The notes below the pieces were generated by a model, which worked only from the letters and a program-made list of their open reading frames with translations, was not told the origin of the DNA and did no database searches. Source: Ilumatobacteraceae bacterium (GTDB lineage: Bacteria > Actinomycetota > Acidimicrobiia > Acidimicrobiales > Ilumatobacteraceae). From it: 55,508 nt of DNA. Both the position numbers and the translations under genes were made by a program. The stretch is from the NCBI GenBank assembly GCA_030729045.1, contig JANQYF010000038.1:1-55508 (forward strand), in the 5' to 3' direction. Each line of letters begins with the position of its first letter. The stretch's first letter is position 1. This document shows, piece by piece, positions 25,444 through 34,061 of this stretch.

Positions 25444-26547
25444 ATGGCCGGTGCACCACAGAATTATCTCGCCGTTATAAAGGTGATTGGCATTGGCGGA
25501 GGCGGCGTTAACGCTGTCAACCGCATGATCGATGCTGGTCTTCGCGGTGTCGAATTTGTCGCAATTAACACAGACGCGCAAGCCCTTCTTATGAGCGACG
25601 CTGATGTCAAGCTCGATATCGGCCGTGACCTCACTCGCGGACTTGGTGCTGGTTCTGATCCAGATGTTGGTCGTGCAGCTGCCGAAGCGCATCGTGAAGA
25701 AATCGAAGAACTCATCAATGGTTCAGACATGGTTTTCATCACCGCAGGTGAAGGTGGGGGTACCGGTACTGGTGCTGCTCCAGTTATTGCTGAAATCGCA
25801 AAGTCGCTCGGCGCGCTAACCATTGGTGTTGTCACGCGACCGTTTCAGTTTGAAGGTCGTCGCCGTGCTGTGCAAGCCGACAACGGAATTCAGCGCTTGA
25901 AGGAAAAAGTCGACACTCTGATCGTTATTCCGAACGATCGTCTGTTGACAGTCGCAAACGACAAGACATCACTTGTTAACGCATTCAAGATGGCAGACGA
26001 GATTTTGTTGCAAGGCGTTGCAGGTATTACAAACCTGATTACGACTCCTGGCCTTATCAACACTGACTTCGCAGACGTCAAGATGATCCTCACCAGCGCT
26101 GGCTCTGCTCTGATGGGTATTGGTATTGCAAGCGGCGATAATCGTGCAGTTGTGGCAGCAAAAGATGCCATTTCAAGCCCAATGCTCGAAGCAGCTATCG
26201 ATGGCGCCCGCGGTATTTTGCTCAACATCACAGGTCCATCCAGCATGGGTCTGTTCGAAGTCAATGCAGCAGCCGAAGTTGTTCATGGTGTCGCTCACCA
26301 GGATGCAAACATCATCTTCGGAACTGTTATCGATGATGAAATGGGTGATGAAATCAAGGTCACCGTTATCGCAGCTGGTTTCGAACGTTGGGATGCAGGT
26401 TCAAGTGGATCATCCATCGGCACTCGCACATCAACTCGTCCAGCAGATTCACGTCCGTCAACAAGCAACGTTCGTGACATTTTCTCTGACAGCGATCCGT
26501 TGTCTGATGATGACGACGATTTCGACGTTCCGTCTTTCCTGAAATAG
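25444..26547 (+). CDS. ftsZ: Cell division protein FtsZ
   Basis: The 367-residue tubulin-like GTPase that forms the Z ring. The nucleotide loops [10 protein letters not shown] and GGGTGTG (104-110) and the T7 loop region [11 protein letters not shown] are present. A short linker leads to the C-terminal peptide [11 protein letters not shown], which binds SepF in Actinobacteria, consistent with sepF nearby and no ftsA. ATG 25444 is 10 bases behind a GGAGG site; a nearer ATG at 25437 is out of frame. Confidence 0.97.
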   Translation: MAGAPQNYLAVIKVIGIGGGGVNAVNRMIDAGLRGVEFVAINTDAQALLMSDADVKLDIGRDLTRGLGAGSDPDVGRAAAEAHREEIEELINGSDMVFITAGEGGGTGTGAAPVIAEIAKSLGALTIGVVTRPFQFEGRRRAVQADNGIQRLKEKVDTLIVIPNDRLLTVANDKTSLVNAFKMADEILLQGVAGITNLITTPGLINTDFADVKMILTSAGSALMGIGIASGDNRAVVAAKDAISSPMLEAAIDGARGILLNITGPSSMGLFEVNAAAEVVHGVAHQDANIIFGTVIDDEMGDEIKVTVIAAGFERWDAGSSGSSIGTRTSTRPADSRPSTSNVRDIFSDSDPLSDDDDDFDVPSFLK

Positions 26548-26557
26548 ATCTTCACAC

Positions 26558-27211
26558 ATGATCGACGCCAAAGAGGTGGCCGATCGAGTAGCGCGTGTTC
26601 GTTCAGAGATCAGCAATGCTGGAGGTTCTGAGGTTTCCCTCATTGCTGTCACAAAATCTTTTGGAATCGATGCTCTTCGTGCTGCCGCGGCTGCAGGTTG
26701 TGAAGGGGTGGGTGAGAACTACGCCCAAGAGTTACTGGAAAAGGTAACTGTCGGTCTTCCGTCAATTGATGTGCACTTCATTGGTGCATTGCAGTCAAAC
26801 AAAGTGCGCTCGTTAGCCGGGCACGTCGCGTTGTGGCAGTCTGTTGATAGGGAATCGGTTGTAGACGAATTAGGGCGTCGGGCCCCTGGGGCATCCATCC
26901 TGATTCAGGTTGATACAACACAAGAACCCTCAAAAGGTGGGGTAGCGCCAGAACTTCTAGACACCCTGAGAACGCGAGCCGAATCTGTGGGTCTCGTTGT
27001 GAAAGGCCTGATGACGATTGGCCCAACTGACGGAACACCGCAGGAATGTGAAAAATCCTTTGAAATGTTGCGCCGTTTAGTCAATGAACAAGGGCTATGG
27101 GTCTGTTCGATGGGTATGTCAGCTGATTACCGAATTGCGGTCGCGTGCGGATCCACGATGGTGAGGGTGGGAAGTGGACTCTTTGGCGACAGAGAGCGTG
27201 TAGCTAAATAG
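26558..27211 (+). CDS. PLP homeostasis protein (YggS/YlmE family)
   Basis: A 217-residue one-domain PLP-binding barrel without catalytic activity of its own; the family balances pyridoxal phosphate and amino acid pools. The PLP lysine is K33 in AVTKSF. GENYAQEL, HFIGALQSNK and SMGMSADYRIAV are family blocks. Its place between ftsZ and sepF is typical of Gram-positive dcw clusters. Confidence 0.93.
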   Translation: MIDAKEVADRVARVRSEISNAGGSEVSLIAVTKSFGIDALRAAAAAGCEGVGENYAQELLEKVTVGLPSIDVHFIGALQSNKVRSLAGHVALWQSVDRESVVDELGRRAPGASILIQVDTTQEPSKGGVAPELLDTLRTRAESVGLVVKGLMTIGPTDGTPQECEKSFEMLRRLVNEQGLWVCSMGMSADYRIAVACGSTMVRVGSGLFGDRERVAK

Positions 27212-27242
27212 ACGTGTCCCACATCTGCTATTCGAAGTGCAT

Positions 27243-27248
27243 TAGCCT
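27243..27248 (+). promoter_or_regulatory. Leaderless -10 box of sepF
   Basis: TAGCCT lies exactly 6 bases before the sepF ATG at 27255. The same hexamer at the same spacing precedes ileS. No strong -35 is visible. Confidence 0.5.
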
Positions 27249-27254
27249 CTGAAT

Positions 27255-27788
27255 ATGTCATTTTTCCGCCGTGCAATGGATTACCTCGGTCTGAGTGGGG
27301 AAGAAGCCTACGACGACTACGACATGTCGATGGAGTACGAACGACCACAACGTGTCGGACGTCCTGCGCCCGACCAAGGTCGTCGATCCAATTTTGATCC
27401 CGAGTACTCATCAGAGACACAACGACCTGCCGCGCGTCCAATGCGCGTAGATGACACTGGTGCAGCACGTCGTCCTGATGACTCTGGTTTGCAAGTACGT
27501 CCTGTCGGCACTGCACGTACGTCTCCAACAGTGCGGACAATTCCTACAGCTGGTGAAACTGTCACTGTTCGTCCTCGCAACTTCAATCAAGCACAAGAAA
27601 TTGCAGACCACTTCAAAGATGGTGTTCCTGTAATTGTGAATCTTGAAGGTGCTGATCGTGAAATGGCACGTCGCATTATCGACTTCGCAAGTGGCATGTG
27701 TTACGCACTCAGCGGCACAATGGAAAAAGTAGGCAGTGGCGTCTACTTGTTGAAGCCAGCTGTGAGTTTCGACTCACCTCGCTACTAA
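27255..27788 (+). CDS. sepF: Cell division protein SepF
   Basis: A 177-residue FtsZ membrane anchor. The N-terminal amphipathic helix (MSFFRRAMDYLGLS) binds the membrane, a disordered Arg/Pro/Asp-rich linker follows (about 20-95), and the C-terminal SepF fold contains FNQAQEIADHFKDGVPVIVN and the MARRIIDFASGMCYALSG region. In Actinobacteria SepF replaces FtsA. Has its own putative promoter box. Confidence 0.95.
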   Translation: MSFFRRAMDYLGLSGEEAYDDYDMSMEYERPQRVGRPAPDQGRRSNFDPEYSSETQRPAARPMRVDDTGAARRPDDSGLQVRPVGTARTSPTVRTIPTAGETVTVRPRNFNQAQEIADHFKDGVPVIVNLEGADREMARRIIDFASGMCYALSGTMEKVGSGVYLLKPAVSFDSPRY

Positions 27789-27797
27789 AGGTTCACC

Positions 27798-28040
27798 ATG
27801 GGACTTGTCTGTGCGATTGCAAATATCTATGTCTTGATTGTGATTGCTCGCACCATTTCAACCTTTTTCCCTATCTCTTCTGGCAGTCCTCTTCTACCTG
27901 TTGTTGATTTTCTCTACAAGGCCACAGAGCCAGTATTTGCGCCCATTCGTCGTGTGCTTCCCACCGTGGGGCCATTCGATTTCACTCCCGTGGTCGTTAT
28001 CATCGGAGTTAACATCGTCGCTCGCATCCTTGGGTGCTAA
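27798..28040 (+). CDS. YggT family membrane protein
   Basis: An 80-residue protein with two hydrophobic helices around a PVFAPIRRVLP hinge, the hallmark of YggT proteins. Function is unsettled; in dcw clusters it follows sepF and has been linked to division or osmotic stress. It starts 9 bases after sepF. divIVA, which commonly follows yggT in Actinobacteria, is absent; ileS starts 26 bases later. Confidence 0.9.
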   Translation: MGLVCAIANIYVLIVIARTISTFFPISSGSPLLPVVDFLYKATEPVFAPIRRVLPTVGPFDFTPVVVIIGVNIVARILGC

Positions 28041-28054
28041 GCCCCTTACGCCTC

Positions 28055-28060
28055 TAGCCT
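28055..28060 (+). promoter_or_regulatory. Leaderless -10 box of ileS
   Basis: TAGCCT ends 6 bases before the GTG at 28067, so the transcript probably begins on the start codon. There is no ribosome site in the 26-base gap, in keeping with leaderless translation and with no T-box leader. Confidence 0.5.
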
Positions 28061-28066
28061 TATTGC

Positions 28067-31000
28067 GTGACGTATCCAAAGGTTGAATCCCAGCCGAACT
28101 TTCCTCAATTGGAAGAAGGCGTTCTGGCGCGTTGGGAACGTGACCAGACTTTTGCAAAGAGCCTTGCGGCGCGACCCGTTGGCACAAACGGCGACAATGA
28201 GTTCATTTTCTACGATGGTCCTCCATTTGCAAACGGAATGCCTCACTACGGACATTTACTTACCGGTTTTGTAAAAGATGCTGTCCCTCGTTATCAAACA
28301 ATGCGTGGGCGTCACGTTGATCGTCGATTTGGCTGGGATTGCCACGGGCTTCCTGCAGAAGTAGAAGCCGAAAAAGAACTCGGCATCGCTGGGCATCCGG
28401 CAATTGCCGCATTCGGAATCGACAAATTTAATGATGCCTGTCGTACAAGCGTGTTGCGTTACACCGATGAATGGCAGCGGTATGTCACGCGCCAGGCTCG
28501 CTGGGTTGACTTTGAAAACGACTACAAGACGCTTGACACGCCGTACATGGAAAGCGTCATGTGGGCCTTCAAGACGCTTCATGAAAAAGGTCTGATCTAT
28601 GAAGGTTTTCGTGTGCTCGCATATTGCTGGCGTTGCGAGACTCCGTTGTCGAACACAGAAACCCGAATGGACGACGTATACAAAGATCGTCAAGATCCGG
28701 CCCTTACCGTTTCTTTCACTCTTGATTCGGGAGAAAAGATTCTCGCGTGGACCACGACTCCGTGGACCTTGCCGTCGAACTTGGCTCTCGCTGTTGGTCC
28801 AGACATTGATTATGCAGTTCTTTCCCACCCAGATGGCAATACCTACATAGTGGCTGAGGCCCGGTTGGGTTCATACGAAAAAGAACTTGAGGGCGCAGAA
28901 GTTCTGCGCACCATAAAAGGTCGCGATTTAGTTGGCCGCACATACGCGCCCATTTTTCCTTTCTTTGCCGGAACGAAGAATGCATTCCAGATCCTGGGTG
29001 CTGATTTTGTGACAACAGAAGATGGAACTGGTGTTGTGCACATGGCACCTGGTTTCGGTGAAGACGACCAAATCGAATGCAATGCTGCTGGTATTCCTAC
29101 GTTGTGTCCCATGGATGAACATGGTTGTTACACAGCTGAGATAACGCCATGGGCTGGGAAACATGTATTTGAGGCCAACTCTGACATTGTTCGCACACTA
29201 AAAGATATGGGAATCGTTATTCGACACGATTCCTACAATCACTCGTATCCGCATTGCTGGCGCTGTGCTGAGCCTCTCGTGTATCGGGCAATTTCTTCAT
29301 GGTTTGTAGAAGTCACAAAATTCCGTGACCGCATGGTGGAACTGAATGAACAAATCACATGGTCACCCGAGCACATCAAGGATGGTTCGTTCGGTAAATG
29401 GATAGCTAATGCCCGCGACTGGGCAATCAGCCGCAATCGTTTTTGGGGATCACCAATTCCTGTGTGGAAGAGCGACGACCCGACGTATCCGCGCCTTGAT
29501 GTCTACGGAAGCCTTGCTGATTTGTCTCGTGACTTCGGGGTAGAGGTAACTGACTTGCACCGCCCAAGTATTGATGACTTGGTGCGACCAAACCCAGACG
29601 ACCCAACGGGCAAATCAATGATGCGTCGCGTTCCTGAAGTGCTTGACTGCTGGTTTGAGAGCGGGTCAATGCCGTTTGCCCAAGTTCATTACCCATTTGA
29701 AAACAGGGAATGGTTCGACAACCACTACCCAGGTGACTTCATTGTTGAATACATCGGTCAGACTCGCGGTTGGTTCTACACGTTGCATGTTCTAGCCACG
29801 GCACTTTTTGATCGGCCATCATTTACGTCGTGCATTAGTCATGGAATTGTTCTTGGCGACGATGGCGCGAAGATGTCAAAGAGTCTTCGCAATTATCCGG
29901 ACCCGATGGCGGTGTTTGACTCTCATGGTGCTGATGCGATGCGTTGGTATTTGTTGTCATCGCCAATCCTGCGTGGTGGTGATTTCTCTGTCACCGAACA
30001 AGGAATGCGTGAAACAGTTCGTCAAGTCTTGTTGCCACTGTGGAACTCGTACTACTTCCTTGCCCTGTACGCCAATGCAGATGGAATTTCTGGAGTAGTT
30101 CGTACTGATTCATCCAATGTGCTTGATCAGTACGTGCTTGCCAAACTCTCTGACACAATTGAATCTGTAACGGCCTCAATGGACGTGTATGACCTGTTCG
30201 CAGCGTGCCAAACAATCAGAAATTTTCTTGATGTGCTCACGAATTGGTACATCCGCAGAAGTCGTGATCGTTTCTGGGCCGGAGATCAAGACGCCATAGA
30301 TACTTTGCACACTGTGCTTGATTACGTGGTGCGAATTGCAGCGCCGCTGCTGCCACTCGTGACTGATGAAGTATTCCAAGGCCTCCACGGGGCGGAGGCA
30401 GGAAGTGTTCATCTCACCGATTGGCCCTCGTCGCAAGAACTCCCACGCAATGCGGTTTTGGTAACCGCTATGGATATGGTCCGCGATGTTTGCTCGTCTG
30501 CGTTATCAGTACGTAAAGCGCATGGGCGTCGTGTTCGTTTGCCGCTTGCGTCTCTCACAATTGCAGCTGCCAATGCAGCGTCGCTTGAAGGCTTCCTTGA
30601 CATTGTTCGCGATGAAGTAAATGTCCGTGAAGTGGTTCTCTCGGCTGACGTGGATTCGATTGCGTCACATGAATTGCAGGTTGTACCGGCAATTGTTGGT
30701 CCTCGACTTGGGCCACGTACTCAAGCAGTCATTGTTGCTGTGAAAAAGGGTGAGTGGACTCAGGATGGTGATGTCATCAATGTTGCTGGCGAGTCTTTGC
30801 AGCCGGGAGAATACTCATTGAAGTTGGTTACGCAAGCAGGTTCTGCCAGTGCACCTCTGCCAGGCGGAGTTGGCGTCGTATTGCTCGATGTCAATGTCAC
30901 AGCCGAACTGGAAGCCGAAGGTTCAGCACGAGACATCGTGCGTGCTGTGCAGCAGGCGCGCCGTGAAGCAGACCTTGATATCTCAGACCGAATCATCGTG

Positions 31001-31162
31001 ACTTTGTCGGTCGATGACGAGTTGAAGGCTCAGATTCAGCCTCATGTCGGTCTCATTGCAGGTGAGACGCTTGCCGTCGATGTGCTCTTTGATGCATCAG
31101 GGGAGCGCGCAATTGCGGTTGAGGGCGCCCTAATAGGGGTCTCTGTCGCTATTGCTGGTTGA
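28067..31162 (+). CDS. ileS: Isoleucyl-tRNA synthetase
   Basis: A 1031-residue class I synthetase. The HIGH-type motif is PHYGH in [14 protein letters not shown], followed by [14 protein letters not shown] begins at K602. Two CWRC sets probably bind zinc. Length and the [15 protein letters not shown] segment match the IleS2 (eukaryote-like, often mupirocin-insensitive) type found in mycobacteria; the subtype is an inference. GTG start, leaderless -10 box upstream. Confidence 0.96.
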   Translation: MTYPKVESQPNFPQLEEGVLARWERDQTFAKSLAARPVGTNGDNEFIFYDGPPFANGMPHYGHLLTGFVKDAVPRYQTMRGRHVDRRFGWDCHGLPAEVEAEKELGIAGHPAIAAFGIDKFNDACRTSVLRYTDEWQRYVTRQARWVDFENDYKTLDTPYMESVMWAFKTLHEKGLIYEGFRVLAYCWRCETPLSNTETRMDDVYKDRQDPALTVSFTLDSGEKILAWTTTPWTLPSNLALAVGPDIDYAVLSHPDGNTYIVAEARLGSYEKELEGAEVLRTIKGRDLVGRTYAPIFPFFAGTKNAFQILGADFVTTEDGTGVVHMAPGFGEDDQIECNAAGIPTLCPMDEHGCYTAEITPWAGKHVFEANSDIVRTLKDMGIVIRHDSYNHSYPHCWRCAEPLVYRAISSWFVEVTKFRDRMVELNEQITWSPEHIKDGSFGKWIANARDWAISRNRFWGSPIPVWKSDDPTYPRLDVYGSLADLSRDFGVEVTDLHRPSIDDLVRPNPDDPTGKSMMRRVPEVLDCWFESGSMPFAQVHYPFENREWFDNHYPGDFIVEYIGQTRGWFYTLHVLATALFDRPSFTSCISHGIVLGDDGAKMSKSLRNYPDPMAVFDSHGADAMRWYLLSSPILRGGDFSVTEQGMRETVRQVLLPLWNSYYFLALYANADGISGVVRTDSSNVLDQYVLAKLSDTIESVTASMDVYDLFAACQTIRNFLDVLTNWYIRRSRDRFWAGDQDAIDTLHTVLDYVVRIAAPLLPLVTDEVFQGLHGAEAGSVHLTDWPSSQELPRNAVLVTAMDMVRDVCSSALSVRKAHGRRVRLPLASLTIAAANAASLEGFLDIVRDEVNVREVVLSADVDSIASHELQVVPAIVGPRLGPRTQAVIVAVKKGEWTQDGDVINVAGESLQPGEYSLKLVTQAGSASAPLPGGVGVVLLDVNVTAELEAEGSARDIVRAVQQARREADLDISDRIIVTLSVDDELKAQIQPHVGLIAGETLAVDVLFDASGERAIAVEGALIGVSVAIAG

Positions 31163-31188
31163 GAAAACACCCTTTTCGGCCGTAGCCT
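31159..31188 (+). promoter_or_regulatory. Possible promoter of the H1/DksA-like gene
   Basis: TTGAGA (31159-31164), overlapping the ileS stop, is followed after 18 bases by TAGCCT (31183-31188), the hexamer also found before ileS and sepF. A short hairpin (CGGGC/GCCCG, 31201-31214) and an AAGGAG site (31219-31224) follow before the start codon. Confidence 0.4.
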
Positions 31189-31236
31189 CACGGGGCAACA
31201 CGGGCGGATGCCCGGTGCAAGGAGAGAGTGCTCATT

Positions 31237-32136
31237 ATGGCAACGAAGAAAAAGACCACCCCCGCAAAGAAGGTCGTCAAAAAGGCTCCTGCAAAGAAAG
31301 CGGCTCCTGCAAAGAAAGCTTCAGCCAAAAAGGCTCCTGCAAAGAAAGCACCTGCAAAGAAGGCTCCAGCCAAAAAGGCAGCGCCTGCGAAGAAAGCTCC
31401 TGCAAAGAAAGTTGTGAAGAAGGCTGCTCCTGCAAAGAAGATCGTAAAGAAAGCGGCTCCAGCGAAGAAGGTTGTGAAGAAAGCTGCTCCAGCCAAGAAG
31501 GTTGTGAAGAAGGCTGCTCCTGCGAAGAAGATTGTCAAGAAGGTAGTTCCAGCAAAGAAAGCTGCTCCAGCCAAGAAAGCGGCTACAGCAAAAGTTGTAC
31601 CTGCGAAGAAAGTAGCAGCGGCAAAAGTTGTCGCGCCGGCTCCAGTTGTTGCAGCTGCTCCAGCACCGGCTCCTGTAAAAAAGGTTGCGAAGAAGCCAGA
31701 ACCACCAAAGCGTCCTGTCATCGTGAAGGGTCCTTCAGAAGATGGCGTCACGTCGTCCAAAGATTTTGATTTGAAGTTCCTTTTCGCACAACGCGAAGCA
31801 CTTCAGTTCGAGCGCATCAAATTAGTCGGCCAAGCAAATCGCCTTGAGAATGAAGCAAATGCCATGATCGCAGATGCTGAAATGGGAGATGTGAAGTTTG
31901 ACGATGAAGGCGGCGAAGGCGACACTATGGTCGTTGAGCGTGAGCAAGATCTTGTTTTGTCAGCTGCAGCTCGCCAAACGGTCGAAGAGATTGATGCAGC
32001 ACTTGCTCGAATGAAAACTGGCGAGTATGGCTATTCGGTTGTTTCAGTCTTGCCAATTCCTAAGGAGCGTCTGCGCGCAATCCCTTGGGCAACAGAGCTT
32101 GTTACTGAACGTGCCGGTGGACTAGGACGCCGTTAG
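31237..32136 (+). CDS. Histone-H1-like tail fused to a zinc-less DksA/TraR domain
   Basis: A 299-residue protein. Residues 1 to about 150 are a lysine/alanine/proline tail with some 15 PAKK units, like histone H1 or mycobacterial HupB tails, and should bind DNA non-specifically. The C-terminal part is a DksA/TraR-like coiled coil and tip (SAAARQTVEEIDAALARMKTGEYG, then LPIPKERLRAIPWA). The zinc finger normally reads GxCxxCGxPI...ATxCxxC; here all four cysteines are replaced (GYSVVSVLPIP and ATELVTE). ATG 31237 was chosen; an in-frame GTG at 31228 is only 3 bases from AAGGAG. The gene sits before lspA and rluD, a place where other Actinobacteria carry a TraR/DksA gene. Confidence 0.85.
   Translation: MATKKKTTPAKKVVKKAPAKKAAPAKKASAKKAPAKKAPAKKAPAKKAAPAKKAPAKKVVKKAAPAKKIVKKAAPAKKVVKKAAPAKKVVKKAAPAKKIVKKVVPAKKAAPAKKAATAKVVPAKKVAAAKVVAPAPVVAAAPAPAPVKKVAKKPEPPKRPVIVKGPSEDGVTSSKDFDLKFLFAQREALQFERIKLVGQANRLENEANAMIADAEMGDVKFDDEGGEGDTMVVEREQDLVLSAAARQTVEEIDAALARMKTGEYGYSVVSVLPIPKERLRAIPWATELVTERAGGLGRR
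31255..31690 (+). repeat. Low-complexity PAKK-coding repeat
   Basis: Imperfect tandem repeats of a gctcctgcaaagaa-type unit encode the PAKK tail. The unit length varies between 5 and 10 codons. Such tracts change length by slippage, and here they produce spurious open frames on both strands. Confidence 0.8.
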
Positions 32137-32152
32137 GCGTTCCAGCACCCCC

Positions 32153-32641
32153 GTGTTCTCATTTCGCCGACAGGCGATAATCATTGTGCTTGTAGTTCTC
32201 CTTGACCAGGTGACGAAGTCGTGGGCAGTATCGGCGTTGGCCGATGGTCGCGTTATTCACGTCATTGGTTCGTTGCAGTTCTCGCTCGGTTTCAATAGTG
32301 GCTTTGCGTTCTCACAGGGACAAGGGTTGGGGCCTTTGATTGGTGTTTTTGCAATCATTGCGGTCGTGTTGTTGTTTCGAGCGGTACGTAAGGCCACGAC
32401 TCAATTGTCTGCAACTGCATTGTGCGCCATTGTTGCGGGTGCAATTGGAAACATTGCTGACCGAATTTTCCGTGGCGATGGTTGGCTCCATGGTCGGGTT
32501 GTTGATTTCATCGACTTGCAGTGGTTTCCGGTTTTTAATGTTGCAGATTCATCGATAACTGTGGGTGCATGTGTGCTTATTGCTGCCATGCTGATGGAAT
32601 CACGTAACGGAAAAGGTGTTGACAACAGCCATGAAAGTTGA
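32153..32641 (+). CDS. lspA: Prolipoprotein signal peptidase
   Basis: A 162-residue aspartic membrane protease with four helices that cleaves lipoprotein signal peptides. LDQVTKSW is near the first helix, and the catalytic pair is D103 in GNIADR and D132 in FNVADSS. GTG start. A client lipoprotein (DUF3048, at the window end) is visible. Overlaps rluD by 11 bases. Confidence 0.95.
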   Translation: MFSFRRQAIIIVLVVLLDQVTKSWAVSALADGRVIHVIGSLQFSLGFNSGFAFSQGQGLGPLIGVFAIIAVVLLFRAVRKATTQLSATALCAIVAGAIGNIADRIFRGDGWLHGRVVDFIDLQWFPVFNVADSSITVGACVLIAAMLMESRNGKGVDNSHES

Positions 32642-33566
32642 AGAAACACTGCCATCGGCGTTGAACAATGAACGGCTTGATCGGATTGTGTCGCTCATAG
32701 CGGACATTTCTCGTACTGATGCGTCGAAGCTAATTGCAAGTGGCGGCGCCACTGTTGACGGTGCACCAGCTCCTTCTGGAAAAGTTCGTTTGCGAGAAGG
32801 ACAAGTAGTTGTTGTAGATCTCGACATGGTGCCTGTAGCTGAACCGCCAGGCCCAGACGCGAGCATTGTGCTTGATGTCGTCTATGTCGACGAAGACATC
32901 ATTGTCGTTAACAAGCCTGCAGGTCTTGTGGTTCATCCAGCATCGGGTCATGGTCTTGGCACTTTGGTGAACGGTATTTTGGCGCTGTATCCGGAAGTGG
33001 CTGATGTCGGTCAACCTGCTCGTCCCGGAATTGTGCATCGTCTTGATGCTGGTACAACTGGAATGATGGTGGTTGCACGGTCGCAACGTGCATACGACTC
33101 GTTGGTCGCAGCACTAACTGAACACGAAGTAGGGCGCGAGTACATCGCGCTTGCGTGGGGTCACTTTGATTCACCGACAGCGGTTGTTGATGCAGCGATG
33201 GGGCGTGACCCGCGCGATCCGATGCGTATGGCTGTTGTGCATAACGGCAAGTGGGCACGCACGCATCTTGAGGTTGAGACCGAATTCAATCACCCAGCCC
33301 TATTGACATTGGTGCGATGCTCACTTGAAACAGGTCGCACTCATCAGATTCGTGTGCATCTTGCTGCTGTTGGTCACCCAGTTGTTGGTGACGCTATGTA
33401 TGGCGGCGCAAAGTCAGCTTTGGTTGCGCCCCGACCCATGCTGCATGCGCGACGATTGACATTGATTCATCCTGGTTCCGGAGAAGAGATGTCATTTGAA
33501 GCATCGTTGCCAGCCGACATGGCCGCAATTATTGCGAAGTGCTCGTTCGAGATTCCTGAAAGATGA
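32631..33566 (+). CDS. rluD: RluD-type rRNA pseudouridine synthase
   Basis: A 311-residue enzyme: N-terminal S4 RNA-binding domain (NERLDRIVSLIADISRTDA), then the RluA-type catalytic domain with IVHRLDAGTTG, whose aspartate (D139) is catalytic, and GRTHQIRVH near the end. Probably modifies 23S rRNA uridines. ATG 32631 inside the lspA end was preferred over a GTG at 32616. lspA-rluD order is usual in Actinobacteria. Confidence 0.92.
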   Translation: MKVEETLPSALNNERLDRIVSLIADISRTDASKLIASGGATVDGAPAPSGKVRLREGQVVVVDLDMVPVAEPPGPDASIVLDVVYVDEDIIVVNKPAGLVVHPASGHGLGTLVNGILALYPEVADVGQPARPGIVHRLDAGTTGMMVVARSQRAYDSLVAALTEHEVGREYIALAWGHFDSPTAVVDAAMGRDPRDPMRMAVVHNGKWARTHLEVETEFNHPALLTLVRCSLETGRTHQIRVHLAAVGHPVVGDAMYGGAKSALVAPRPMLHARRLTLIHPGSGEEMSFEASLPADMAAIIAKCSFEIPER

Positions 33567-33576
33567 TTTCCACTAC

Positions 33577-34032
33577 TCAGTGAGAGTGTGGAGTGTTCTT
33601 TGGCCAGGGACCTGTACCTGTTGCAGCCGACGCAATAGTGGCGAGCGTGTAGTCATTTAAGTGATCGCGCATGTGGTGAGCCGCAACATCCCAAATAGCA
33701 AGCAAGACACATTGTCCTTCGTGATCGCACGAGCCGTCTTGGTGCGGTTGTCCAAAGTCGCCAAGCGTGATCGGGCCATCAACAGCAGAAATAATGTCTG
33801 ATAGGCGAATGTCACTAGGAGCCTTAGCCAAGACATAGCCGCCTCCAACTCCACGCTTCGAACGGACAAGGCCGGCACCCTTTAAAGCGAGAAGTATTTG
33901 CTCGAGATAGGGCTGGGGTAGGGCAGTGCGCTCAGCAATATCCCTGACAGAGGTCGGCAGTGAGGTCTCGGAATGGAGCGCTAGCGACAATAGGGCTCGA
34001 CAGGCATAATCGCCTCGCGTAGAAACTCGCAC
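33577..34032 (-). CDS. Rrf2-family regulator
   Basis: A 151-residue winged-helix regulator. The N-terminus VSTRGDYACRALLSLAL and PQPYLEQILLALKGAGLVRSKRG are the Rrf2 helices, with GGGYVLAKAP as the wing. IscR/NsrR proteins hold an iron-sulfur cluster with three cysteines; here only C102 and C108 align (SCDHEGQC), the first is missing, and C11 lies in the N-terminal helix. It may use fewer cysteines with His or Glu, as RsrR does, or bind no cluster. GTG 34032 was chosen by family N-terminus and a TACGAT box 6 bases upstream. It is divergent from the phosphodiesterase-like gene. Confidence 0.88.
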   Translation of the reverse strand: MRVSTRGDYACRALLSLALHSETSLPTSVRDIAERTALPQPYLEQILLALKGAGLVRSKRGVGGGYVLAKAPSDIRLSDIISAVDGPITLGDFGQPHQDGSCDHEGQCVLLAIWDVAAHHMRDHLNDYTLATIASAATGTGPWPKNTPHSH

Positions 34033-34038
34033 AAGCCC

Positions 34039-34044
34039 ATCGTA
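34039..34044 (-). promoter_or_regulatory. Leaderless -10 box of rrf2
   Basis: On the minus strand TACGAT precedes the GTG at 34032 by 6 bases. It lies in the 29-base gap to the divergent gene, so an Rrf2 dimer bound there could affect both genes. The plus-strand 12-mer GCCCATCGTAGG around it (34035-34046) is identical to 8231-8242. Confidence 0.5.
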
Positions 34045-34061
34045 GGTGGTTGGATAGTGAG

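Noticed and set aside
31255-31690. CRISPR-like or mobile tandem repeat
   Set aside because: The repeat is coding, has irregular unit length, no spacers and no cas genes; it explains itself as a PAKK tail.
31188-31769. Open frames of 190-205 codons on both strands over the lysine-rich gene
   Set aside because: They are low-complexity by-products (Cys/Ser/Glu-rich or Phe/Ala-rich) of the PAKK repeat.
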